Assembly (NCBI GenBank): GCA_913056225.1
Contig: CAJXMQ010000051.1
Coordinates: 1 to 7,028, forward strand
DNA length: 7,028 nucleotides
Source of the DNA: an uncultured Micrococcales bacterium
GTDB lineage: Bacteria; Actinomycetota; Actinomycetes; Actinomycetales; Microbacteriaceae
Reading direction: 5' to 3'
The position numbers and the translations under genes are program-made. Under the pieces are notes generated by a model, which saw only the letters and a program-made list of their open reading frames with translations, was not told the DNA's origin and ran no database searches. Shown here one piece after another: positions 1 through 5,545 of the stretch (position 1 is the stretch's first letter; each line of letters starts with the position of its first letter).

Positions 1-355
1 CGAAGACTTTGTTGCTATCCACCCCAGGTTGCTTAGAAAGAAAACTAATTGCCTGTTCGGCATCAACTAACAGATCCTCAAACCCACAACTCCAGTAATC
101 TCCCTGGCTTTTGCCGACCCCGCGCTTGTCATAGCGAAGTGTTATAAATCCAAGCTCATTCAGAGTTGAAACAAGTTCAGTAAACAGGTTTATTTTCAGA
201 GTCTTTGCATTGTCATCTCTGTCTATTTTTCCAGAGCCGGGAAGCAGCAAAATGGCTGGCCTTTCAGAGGCACCCTCAGGGATAGTGAGAGTTCCAGAGA
301 GCTGAATGCCGTGTGAATCAAAACTGATTGATTGCTGATTGACCGTCGGAAGCAT
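1..355 (-). CDS. Alpha/beta hydrolase, N-terminal part only (runs off left edge)
   Basis: About 118 residues are visible from an ATG at 355. They begin with a beta-rich segment (SFDSHGIQLSGTLTIP) typical of the N-terminus of secondary-metabolite-type or S9-like hydrolases. Next is LLLPGSGKIDRDDN (about residues 36-49), the strand-turn that forms the oxyanion hole in the GSG-x-DRD esterase group, then LRYDKRGVGKSQGD (73-86), the classic segment after strand beta-4 of alpha/beta hydrolases. The nucleophile elbow (GxSxG), the catalytic acid and the His lie outside the window, so substrate and activity cannot be judged. An in-frame TAA at 367-365 allows little upstream extension. There is no Shine-Dalgarno sequence, but a TAAACT box ends 6 bases before the ATG, suggesting a leaderless mRNA. 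The gene is divergent from the DUF2459-like gene. Family membership is confident; the specific function is unknown. Confidence 0.85.
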   Translation of the reverse strand, partial: MLPTVNQQSISFDSHGIQLSGTLTIPEGASERPAILLLPGSGKIDRDDNAKTLKINLFTELVSTLNELGFITLRYDKRGVGKSQGDYWSCGFEDLLVDAEQAISFLSKQPGVDSNKVF

Positions 356-361
356 AGCCAG

Positions 362-367
362 AGTTTA
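362..367 (-). promoter_or_regulatory. Candidate leaderless -10 box (TAAACT) for the hydrolase
   Basis: TAAACT on the minus strand fits TANNNT and is followed by exactly 6 bases before the ATG at 355, which puts the expected transcription start on the A of the ATG. No convincing -35 is visible, and there is no ribosome binding site between box and start. The call rests on spacing and on the same arrangement at other genes in this window. Confidence 0.4.
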
Positions 368-420
368 GTGCGGGCTATTTGGTTTTTTCCGATGTAATAA
401 TCATCAGCAAGAAAGCTAAC

Positions 421-427
421 GGGGTGA
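421..427 (+). promoter_or_regulatory. Ribosome binding site deciding the TTG start at 434
   Basis: GGGGTGA resembles the anti-SD complement GGAGGTGA with one mismatch or gap and sits 6 bases before TTG. There is no ATG or GTG at a suitable distance, and the TTG frame begins directly with a charged-then-hydrophobic leader. Confidence 0.5.
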
Positions 428-433
428 TTCACT

Positions 434-1015
434 TTGAAAATTAGGTTTGCCTCTATTTCGCTTCTTGGCCTTGTGGCTTTCTCGCTTGTCTCACCGACTG
501 TTCTCATCCCAGAGGTGGGCATGATGCAGGGCTCAAAGGTGTTTGTGATTGATCACGGCACCCACACATCTCTTGCAATTCAAAAAGACTCAGAGAGCTT
601 TATTCGCTATGCATACGGGGATAAAAACTATTACGCCAAACGTGACACTTCGCTCTCCTCTGGCGTCAGAGCACTGCTGGTGCCAACCGAGTCAGTCCTC
701 GCCAGAGGGGAGCTTGAGGGGATTGAGAGTGCTGTTGACATTGAACGCGTTCTTCCAGTTGTTGTTCAGAAGATTCATACATTTGATGTCGAGCAGTCAA
801 AAGCAAGAGCTTTAATTACAAAGCTTGATTCGATTCACTCATCTTCTGCGGAGCAAATTGATGTTCTCGCCTACGGTTTAGTCTTCGCTGATCACCCAAG
901 TGATTATCACCTGTTTAGCAACTCCTCAACCATGATCGCCTCATGGTTGAGGGAGCTGGGGGTTAGAACGCTTGGTTGGGGAATGATTGCTTCTTGGGCA
1001 GTTACTGGAAATTGA
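434..1015 (+). CDS. Secreted or membrane-anchored DUF2459-like protein
   Basis: This is a 193-residue protein starting at TTG 434, chosen because GGGGTGA (421-427) lies 6 bases upstream as a near-consensus ribosome binding site. A TGTAATAAT sequence around 393-401 may be its -10 region. Residues 1-29 (MKIR, then a hydrophobic run to about 25) look like a signal peptide or N-terminal anchor, so the rest is probably extracytoplasmic. The body resembles DUF2459/TIGR02117 proteins: KVFVIDHGTHTSLAI (35-49) with two His, then YAYGDKNYY (59-67), LLVPTESVL (about 81-89), and a late FSNSSTMIASWLRELGV block (161-176). In family members as I recall them the last block carries an NTCNTW-like Cys; here the aligned residue is Ser164. 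Biochemical function is not established. Family assignment is by motif memory and is moderately secure. The gene converges with the tRNA-Arg gene. Confidence 0.65.
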   Translation: MKIRFASISLLGLVAFSLVSPTVLIPEVGMMQGSKVFVIDHGTHTSLAIQKDSESFIRYAYGDKNYYAKRDTSLSSGVRALLVPTESVLARGELEGIESAVDIERVLPVVVQKIHTFDVEQSKARALITKLDSIHSSSAEQIDVLAYGLVFADHPSDYHLFSNSSTMIASWLRELGVRTLGWGMIASWAVTGN

Positions 1016-1051
1016 AAAACCTCACGAAGTCGTGAAATTCTTCGTGAGGTT
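1015..1051 (-). terminator. Rho-independent terminator of tRNA-Arg
   Basis: A perfect 11-bp inverted repeat is present: AACCTCACGAA at 1018-1028 and TTCGTGAGGTT at 1041-1051, with a 12-base loop. Read on the minus strand, the hairpin starts three bases after the tRNA discriminator and ends in TTTTT (complement of 1015-1019). On the plus strand no T-tract follows, so it should terminate mainly the tRNA transcript. The T-tract lies directly opposite the end of the TGA stop of the convergent DUF2459-like gene. Confidence 0.85.
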
Positions 1052-1053
1052 CG

Positions 1054-1126
1054 CACGCTTGGAGGGACTCGAACCCCCAACCTTCTGATCCGTAGTCAGA
1101 TGCTCTATCCATTGAGCTACAAGCGC
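1054..1126 (-). tRNA. tRNA-Arg (anticodon ACG)
   Basis: A 73-nt cloverleaf folds on the minus strand. Acceptor GCGCTTG pairs with CAAGCGT, the D stem is GCTC/GAGC, the anticodon stem TCTGA/TCAGA encloses the loop CTACGGA, and the T arm is GGGGG-TTCGAGT-CCCTC. The anticodon ACG is at 1093-1091; A34 would be read as inosine after deamination and decode CGU/CGC/CGA. The discriminator is G at 1054, and CCA is not encoded (CGA follows). The first acceptor pair is G1-U72, a wobble, where I would expect G-C. A promoter-like TTGGAA-17-TAGAGT lies upstream and a terminator immediately downstream, so the gene appears to be its own transcription unit. No duplicated tRNA 3' end is visible that would mark an integrated element. 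Confidence 0.96.
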
Positions 1127-1140
1127 TTGGGCAAGCCTCT

Positions 1141-1169
1141 ACTCTACACAACCTTCTAGCTAATTCCAA
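1141..1169 (-). promoter_or_regulatory. Promoter of tRNA-Arg (TTGGAA, 17 bp, TAGAGT)
   Basis: On the minus strand TTGGAA (1169-1164) and TAGAGT (1146-1141) are 17 bp apart. Fourteen bases follow before the first tRNA base at 1126, consistent with a short 5' leader removed by RNase P. It lies between the end of mazF and the tRNA. Confidence 0.55.
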
Positions 1170-1182
1170 GAGGTGCTCTCGG
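1166..1182 (-). terminator. Weak hairpin just after mazF
   Basis: On the minus strand CCGAGAG-CAC-CTCTTGG forms a 7-bp stem with one G-U pair, six bases beyond the mazF stop. It is followed by AATTAG rather than a U-tract, so it is not a convincing intrinsic terminator. It may mark the 3' end or just slow polymerase. It overlaps the -35 region of the tRNA promoter. Confidence 0.25.
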
Positions 1183-1187
1183 CTTTG

Positions 1188-1523
1188 CTAGCCAGCAATC
1201 AGAACCGTGAGCTTTGCTCTTGTCTCAGCCAACACCTCGGCTGAGACAGTTGATTTCTTCTTGGCGTTTCTAGCCTGCCAGTCAAGTGACTTCACCTGGT
1301 CTGCTAAAACAACTGAGTCTTCCTCATCACCGATCCTGACTTCAAAGGGGTAGCCCTTGGATTTGGTTGTGAGAGGGCAGCAAACCAGCAGCCCAGTTTT
1401 TGAATTATAAGAACCCGGGGAGATAACCAGAGCTGGGCGGTGCCCAGCTTGTTCATGTCCTGCCTGAGGGTTGAAATCAAGCCAGATAACATCTCCCGCC
1501 TCGGGGACAAAGTTACTGCTCAT
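1188..1523 (-). CDS. mazF: MazF-family endoribonuclease toxin
   Basis: The gene encodes 111 residues, the usual MazF length (E. coli MazF is also 111). MazF toxins are ribosome-independent mRNA interferases that cleave at short sequence-specific sites and are neutralised by MazE. The sequence follows E. coli MazF and ChpB closely: YVP-like NFVPEAGDVIWLDFNP (4-19), EQAGHRPALVISP (24-36), CPLTTKSKGYPFEV (49-62) and LADQVKSLDWQAR (about 73-85). The catalytic Arg29 and Thr52 and the conserved Glu24 of E. coli MazF fall at the same positions here, so the toxin looks intact. The ATG overlaps the mazE stop by one base (TAATG, 1525-1521) with only a weak AAGAG upstream, indicating translational coupling to mazE. 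Cleavage specificity cannot be read from sequence. Confidence 0.95.
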   Translation of the reverse strand: MSSNFVPEAGDVIWLDFNPQAGHEQAGHRPALVISPGSYNSKTGLLVCCPLTTKSKGYPFEVRIGDEEDSVVLADQVKSLDWQARNAKKKSTVSAEVLAETRAKLTVLIAG

Positions 1524-1762
1524 TAGAGAAGCTCTTTGCCAACTGGAGCACCGAAGTCAGTTTCTGTGTGGGTGTTATCCTCTGTGATGTCAGCTAACAG
1601 AGTTTGCAGATCGTATTGATCTTGCTGACCCTGAATAACAATTGCCCCATCGCTGACTGTGATTTTGACCGGCTGTTGCAGGTTGAGGTTTGCCTGGGCC
1701 AAAACACTTGCAGGGATTCGAACAGCTGCACTATTACCCCATTTTCCAATAGTTGATCTCAC
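1523..1762 (-). CDS. mazE: MazE-family antitoxin
   Basis: The gene encodes 79 residues from a GTG start at 1762. The N-terminal part STIGKWGNSAAVRIPASVL (3-21) is the AbrB/SpoVT-like swapped-hairpin DNA-binding domain, with the KWGNS and VRIP motifs of MazE. The acidic C-terminal tail LLADITEDNTHTETDFG (55-71) matches the extended MazF-binding tail of E. coli MazE (82 residues). The open frame continues upstream to 1828, but GTG is preferred: AAGGAA lies 5 bases upstream (1773-1768), the conserved domain starts right after it, and the in-frame ATG at 1789 has no binding site and overlaps a TACAAT -10 candidate. MazE normally binds and inhibits MazF and, with it, represses its own operon; I infer the same here. 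It lies 133 bp after the large secreted-protein gene on the same strand. Confidence 0.92.
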   Translation of the reverse strand: MRSTIGKWGNSAAVRIPASVLAQANLNLQQPVKITVSDGAIVIQGQQDQYDLQTLLADITEDNTHTETDFGAPVGKELL

Positions 1763-1767
1763 GATGT

Positions 1768-1773
1768 TTCCTT
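1768..1773 (-). promoter_or_regulatory. Ribosome binding site for mazE
   Basis: AAGGAA on the minus strand is 5 bases before GTG 1762. This fixes the antitoxin start well inside the longer open frame. Confidence 0.7.
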
Positions 1774-1787
1774 TGTTGTGTAGAAAC

Positions 1788-1793
1788 ATTGTA
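1788..1793 (-). promoter_or_regulatory. Candidate -10 of mazEF (TACAAT)
   Basis: TACAAT on the minus strand, within GGATATACAATG, would start transcription near 1781 and give a leader of about 18 bases containing the mazE ribosome binding site. No good -35 is visible at 16-18 bp. The AT-rich stretch just upstream (about 1801-1825) is where a MazE operator would be expected, but I cannot define one. Confidence 0.4.
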
Positions 1794-1895
1794 TATCCAG
1801 AATCGATATTCATATTTGTATTGAACATGAAAGCAATCTCTCGCAGGGGCAGAGGCTCAAATTGTGGATATGTTTTGCCGACTTACCTAAGTTGC

Positions 1896-4526
1896 CTATT
1901 TAGTTGTCAAAGGAATGGTCTCCATCAACACCCGGTCGATATAGATCCTGACCTTAATATCAACTCCTGCTCCCGTAAAGTCGGTGACTCGGAATAGGTT
2001 GTTATCCCTCGAGGGAATTGATGGGATAACAACCCAGTCTCTTCCTATCTTTGCCGATAAACGGCTTCCCTCGTGTCCCAGAGCGTAGACAGCGACGTAG
2101 CCCTTAAAGCTTCCGGCATTGACCTTTTGCTTTTGTTCTTCCGATTCAGTTTCAATCCCGGGCTCTAAAACTGCTTCGGGCTTAATCTCTAAGCCGTTGA
2201 GATATTTGGCTGTTCCATACCTAGACCTAACAGTTAGCTCATGGATTCCCTCGGCTAAGCCTGATGGTAAAACAAAACTAAAAGAGGAATAGCTGGTTTG
2301 ACTAACCTCGACGGTTATGCCACCGATGATTACGGCGTTGACCGTTGACAGTCTCAATCCCTTGACCGTAACAGTCTCTAATCCAGCCGTGGTGAAATCT
2401 TGATTCTCAGAACGATCGACGCTAGTAACAACTGGTCCCATGAAGACAGGTGCTGGAGCGGGTGCTGGAGCCGGAAGTTCATTCCATTGAGCGGTGAGTG
2501 TTAGGTCCTTCGTGAGATTTACTGTCTGCCCAACGGTATAAGAATTTCCATCAGCGTCCCCCCAGCCAGCAAACTCGTAACCACTGCGAGAAAGATCTCC
2601 CCGGCCGGGAGCGGTTATGGATGTTTGATCTGTTTGCGCTGCAGCTGAACCAATATCAGCGCCGCCATCGTTGAAGCTGACATCAAACAGCTCTTTGAAA
2701 ACTGGGATAAGAGTCAGATCTGAAGTTGCAGTAACTGTTTCGCCCTCTTCATATACAGTTGAGGATCTTGGCATAACCCAGCCAACGAACTCGTGGTCTT
2801 CTTTATAAAGGCTTGAGCGACCTGGAACGACAAAGGTTGGCTTGGCGCTGACTTGAGCCGGTGGCTTTCCTGAAACACCAGATTCCCCCAGTACGAGGAA
2901 AGAAATCTCATAAATGTCCTGCCAAATAGCAAATAATTCCGATCCATCAAAACCGTTGATTGCCTCGCCAACCTCAAATAGATTTCCCGATCCATCTCTG
3001 GTATCGCTCCAACCTAAAAACTCTGCATCGTCTCGCGAAAACGGGCTTAAGATTGTGTCAATGCCGGCACCACCGTTTGCATATCCAAGCCGACCGATGC
3101 CAATAAGACCATCATCGTTTTCAAAGTTAGGCTGGAAATAAAATCTATTACCTAAAAAGCCCGTCTCAGCAATCCCCATTGGGACTGGGTAGCCATCAAA
3201 AACTGATCCTATGAACCCGTCTTCGCCACTTCCATCAGCAGTTCCCTCTGTATCAGGGGCTTGAACATACCATTGAGACAAACTGCCAATGAGAGTGTCC
3301 GTGACACTGATACCCGTGTATGAACTAATTGCCGATTTATTCGCCGCATCTATCTTTACTATGTGGTCTCCAGTCTGGGTGGAAGTTGTATCGTGAAAAA
3401 TTGTTCTATCTGTTGTGATGATCTCAACATTGTCATCAGCATTGTCCGGTAAAAACGGCCCGGCAATTAGATTTAGCCGGTCTGTTCCATCGAAGTTTCC
3501 CGCTATTACGGTCTCTTTTGGCTCATAAATCAGCTGACCGGCAGTATCGCCCCCTTCATAAAGAATTCCCGCCAAAGCGGCTCGATATGTTGCATCAGGT
3601 ATTACCCCTCCAATAGAAATCCTGTCCAAGGTGAGAGTCAATGTGGTGCCTCCGATTGTGCTATCAACTCGACCTAAAACACCACCAAGCGTGCCACCTT
3701 TTTGGGGTTCATCATTGGTAAGTGAAACAACAGTATTTTGAATAGTGAGGTCGAGATCTGGAAAACCATCCTCAGGCAAAACATAGCCAATTAGACCTCC
3801 GCTGAGGTTGCCCGTGTCAGAGTCGCTGAGAACATCAAAATAAGTCTTTGCGTGGACCCTGTCGATTACAGAGGAAGACGTTTGAACATTGATGCGTCCC
3901 ACCAAACCTCCACACTCCTTGAATTCACCGCATCTCAATGAGGATTCAATATCGATTTTTTCCAAGGTTGTTGATGAAGATAAAGTCGCCTCCCCGATCA
4001 AACCTCCAGCTCTTGTGGCGGTTGAGTGCTGTTGAACATTTTTTAGTCTTAGGTCTGACAGGTCGAAATCACCCGATGCCTTGCCAACAAAACCTGAAGA
4101 GGTCACGAATGAAAACTCATCAATCGCCAGGCCGTCTATTTCCAGATTCTGAATGCTGGCTAACCCAAGGATTTGCTCAAAAACACCAAGGTATCGCGTG
4201 GAACCGATTGAACTAGGAGTATTCACAAATAGATTGCTGAGAGTCTTGCCGTTACCGTCAAGTTGTCCTCTGAAATTCGAAATCCCGGTTCCAGGTTCGT
4301 TTCCACCAAAATCAATGTTGTTGATGATCTTAAAGTGTTTATCAATCTGACAGTTTTCTAGCTGCTTGAATTCAGCAACATTGGTTATCTGATAAGGGTT
4401 GTCACTGGTTCCGTCTCCTCCGGCAAATCCAGCGCAATCTGTTGCAAAAGAAGCCGACGGGGAGAGTAGTGAAAGGCTGAGGGAAGCTATTGCCATCGCG
4501 CTCAGTATTAGGGTTTTTCTATTCAC
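1896..4526 (-). CDS. Secreted GLUG-like beta-helix / InlB-repeat surface protein
   Basis: This is an 876-residue exported protein. Residues 1-28 form a signal peptide (MNRK, a hydrophobic core, cleavage expected near ASFA). Residues about 31-345 look like a right-handed beta-helix with GLUG-type turns: GDGTSDNPYQI, FRGQLDGNGKTL, then AGGLIGEA (173), CGGLVGRI (205), SGGLIGYV (242), GGVLGRV (281). Cysteine pairs 31/59 and 199/205 may form disulfides. Three InlB-type B repeats follow (about 463-535, 539-610, 614-681), each ending in a W/F-containing strand, then a Pro-Ala linker (684-693), an IPT/TIG-like Ig domain (about 697-781), an acidic spacer, and a final domain (803-876). There is no LPXTG motif or terminal hydrophobic anchor. 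An adhesion or surface-interaction role is inferred. The GTG start lacks a ribosome binding site but has TTTAAT 6 bases upstream. I see no clear terminator after the stop. Confidence 0.85.
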   Translation of the reverse strand: MNRKTLILSAMAIASLSLSLLSPSASFATDCAGFAGGDGTSDNPYQITNVAEFKQLENCQIDKHFKIINNIDFGGNEPGTGISNFRGQLDGNGKTLSNLFVNTPSSIGSTRYLGVFEQILGLASIQNLEIDGLAIDEFSFVTSSGFVGKASGDFDLSDLRLKNVQQHSTATRAGGLIGEATLSSSTTLEKIDIESSLRCGEFKECGGLVGRINVQTSSSVIDRVHAKTYFDVLSDSDTGNLSGGLIGYVLPEDGFPDLDLTIQNTVVSLTNDEPQKGGTLGGVLGRVDSTIGGTTLTLTLDRISIGGVIPDATYRAALAGILYEGGDTAGQLIYEPKETVIAGNFDGTDRLNLIAGPFLPDNADDNVEIITTDRTIFHDTTSTQTGDHIVKIDAANKSAISSYTGISVTDTLIGSLSQWYVQAPDTEGTADGSGEDGFIGSVFDGYPVPMGIAETGFLGNRFYFQPNFENDDGLIGIGRLGYANGGAGIDTILSPFSRDDAEFLGWSDTRDGSGNLFEVGEAINGFDGSELFAIWQDIYEISFLVLGESGVSGKPPAQVSAKPTFVVPGRSSLYKEDHEFVGWVMPRSSTVYEEGETVTATSDLTLIPVFKELFDVSFNDGGADIGSAAAQTDQTSITAPGRGDLSRSGYEFAGWGDADGNSYTVGQTVNLTKDLTLTAQWNELPAPAPAPAPVFMGPVVTSVDRSENQDFTTAGLETVTVKGLRLSTVNAVIIGGITVEVSQTSYSSFSFVLPSGLAEGIHELTVRSRYGTAKYLNGLEIKPEAVLEPGIETESEEQKQKVNAGSFKGYVAVYALGHEGSRLSAKIGRDWVVIPSIPSRDNNLFRVTDFTGAGVDIKVRIYIDRVLMETIPLTTK
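2449..2472. repeat. Tandem 12-bp repeat encoding the Pro-Ala linker
   Basis: GGTGCTGGAGCG and GGTGCTGGAGCC lie head to tail (11 of 12 bases identical). They encode the PAPAPAP hinge between the InlB-like repeats and the IPT-like domain of the secreted protein. Copy number could vary by slippage in 12-bp (4-residue) steps without breaking the frame. Confidence 0.7.
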
Positions 4527-4532
4527 TTCACA

Positions 4533-4538
4533 ATTAAA
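4533..4538 (-). promoter_or_regulatory. Candidate leaderless -10 box (TTTAAT) for the secreted protein
   Basis: TTTAAT on the minus strand is followed by TGTGAA (6 bases) and then the GTG at 4526, so transcription would begin on the start codon. It has the same geometry as the hydrolase and NTF2-like genes. No -35 consensus is seen. TTTAAT departs from TANNNT at the second position, so it is weaker than the others. Confidence 0.35.
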
Positions 4539-4569
4539 CGACCATCGAGGTCTAGGCAGTTACAGAGTA

Positions 4570-4585
4570 ATAGGGAAAACCCTAT
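4570..4585. repeat. Inverted repeat ATAGGG-AAAA-CCCTAT
   Basis: A perfect 6-bp dyad with a 4-base spacer lies about 45-60 bp upstream of the secreted-protein start, in the divergent control region. A related single arm (TTAGGGTTTTT, from 4509) lies just inside the gene. It could be a transcription-factor operator; no regulator is encoded in the window. Confidence 0.4.
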
Positions 4586-4618
4586 GTAAAGCGCATATTG
4601 GTCAAAACTACAGAATTC

Positions 4619-4655
4619 AGAACACCAAGATAACAATTACCTAAACAGGTGTTCT
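4619..4655. repeat. Inverted repeat AGAACACC ... GGTGTTCT
   Basis: A perfect 8-bp inverted repeat (4619-4626 and 4648-4655) with a 21-bp spacer ends 7 bp before the -35 of the dehydrogenase promoter. The position suits an operator for one of the divergent genes. As an RNA hairpin the loop is long and no U-tract follows, so a terminator is unlikely. Confidence 0.4.
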
Positions 4656-4662
4656 CCCACTG

Positions 4663-4690
4663 TTGCAAGTGTATGCTCAGGGTTTACACT
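4663..4690 (+). promoter_or_regulatory. Promoter of the dehydrogenase gene (TTGCAA, 16 bp, TACACT)
   Basis: TTGCAA (4663-4668) and TACACT (4685-4690) are 16 bp apart. The expected start near 4697 gives a leader of about 33 bases that contains the GGAAGGA ribosome binding site. This is the best sigma-70-type promoter on the plus strand of the window. Confidence 0.6.
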
Positions 4691-4714
4691 TAGAAAAGTT
4701 TCAGACTTCAACGC

Positions 4715-4721
4715 GGAAGGA
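4715..4721 (+). promoter_or_regulatory. Ribosome binding site selecting ATG 4730
   Basis: GGAAGGA is 8 bases before ATG 4730 but only 2 bases before the in-frame GTG 4724, so the ATG is the better start. Confidence 0.7.
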
Positions 4722-4729
4722 AAGTGGTC

Positions 4730-5533
4730 ATGGACAAGACAAGACTTGAAGGAAAAAAGGCCCTCATTACAGGTGGAGCCCAGGGAATGGGTGCTGCAAT
4801 TGCAAAATACTGGGCCGCTCAGGGAGCAGCTGTTTGTGTTGCTGACCTAAACGAAGAGGGCATCGAGCAGGTTGCCGAAGAAATCAAGGCAGACGGTGGC
4901 GAGGCGACATTTATCAAGCTAGACGTCCAGGATGAAGATCAGGCCAGGGCAGCTGTTGACCACACTGCAAAAACCTTTGGTGAGATCAATGTCTTGCTAA
5001 ACAACGCCGGTGTCAACAAGCCACTGTTCTTCCCAGACATCACCAAGGCAAACTACGACTTCATCATGGGTGTTAACACCTGGGGAAGTTTGAACGTGAT
5101 GCAGAAAGTCAGCCAGAAGATGATTGACCAGGGCAAGAAAGAGTCCCCCTACAAAATCATCAACGTGGGCTCAATCCTTTCCCGTGAAGCATTCGACGAT
5201 GTAACTGTTTACACCATGAGCAAGCACGCAATTCTTGGTTTGATCAAAGCAGGTGCTAAGAGCCTGTGGCAGTACGGCATCACCGTCAACGGCTACGGTC
5301 CAGGTGTTGTTCGCACAGAACTGTGGGAGCAGCTAGACAAGGACCTGGTTGCAATTGGAAAGTTTGACAAGGTCGGCAAGTCAATGGACGACATTGCAGA
5401 GAACATGATCCTGATGCAGCGCTACAGCTACCCAGAGGACGTTGTTGGAACTGCTGCTTTCTTGGCAAGCCCAGAGAGTGACTACATGACCGGACAGCTA
5501 TTGATGATCGATGGCGGAATGGTTATTCAGTAA
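4730..5533 (+). CDS. NAD-type short-chain dehydrogenase/reductase (SDR)
   Basis: The 267-residue classical SDR starts at ATG 4730. The cofactor motif TGGAQGMG is at 14-21. Asp39 at the end of strand 2 (VADLNEEG) indicates NAD(H) rather than NADP(H). Asp65 contacts the adenine, NNAG is at 91-94, Asn116 completes the catalytic tetrad, and the active site is Ser148, Tyr161 and Lys165 (YTMSK). The C-terminus YMTGQLLMIDGGM is the standard SDR ending. All key residues are present, so it should be an active cytoplasmic oxidoreductase for an alcohol or carbonyl substrate. Overall it resembles the polyol/acetoin-diacetyl reductase and glucose-1-dehydrogenase-like SDRs, but substrate cannot be assigned from sequence. 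It appears monocistronic, with its own promoter (4663-4690), a strong ribosome binding site and a strong terminator at 5546. Its good translation signals suggest it is well expressed. Confidence 0.93.
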   Translation: MDKTRLEGKKALITGGAQGMGAAIAKYWAAQGAAVCVADLNEEGIEQVAEEIKADGGEATFIKLDVQDEDQARAAVDHTAKTFGEINVLLNNAGVNKPLFFPDITKANYDFIMGVNTWGSLNVMQKVSQKMIDQGKKESPYKIINVGSILSREAFDDVTVYTMSKHAILGLIKAGAKSLWQYGITVNGYGPGVVRTELWEQLDKDLVAIGKFDKVGKSMDDIAENMILMQRYSYPEDVVGTAAFLASPESDYMTGQLLMIDGGMVIQ

Positions 5534-5545
5534 TTAGCTTTATTC

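Noticed and set aside
223..522. A 99-residue minus-strand open frame across the divergent promoter region
   Set aside because: It overlaps the hydrolase in a different frame and the 5' end of the DUF2459-like gene; the hydrolase frame carries clear family motifs and this one carries none.
1054..1126. tRNA-Arg as an attachment site for an integrated element
   Set aside because: No second copy of the tRNA 3' end, no integrase and no flanking direct repeat are visible. mazEF lies on the 5' side of the tRNA, not the usual 3' side.
1523..1828. A longer, 101-residue MazE starting at 1828 or from ATG 1789
   Set aside because: The extra N-terminal residues are not MazE-like, no ribosome binding site precedes either start, and the ATG at 1789 overlaps the likely -10. 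GTG 1762 has AAGGAA at ideal spacing and begins just before the conserved domain.
4639..4650. ACCT-AAAC-AGGT dyad before the dehydrogenase promoter
   Set aside because: A 4-bp arm is too short to stand out from chance, and it partly overlaps the stronger 8-bp inverted repeat.
4619..4655. The 8-bp inverted repeat as a terminator
   Set aside because: The loop is 21 bases, no T-run follows on either strand, and it lies between two divergent starts where no transcript should end.
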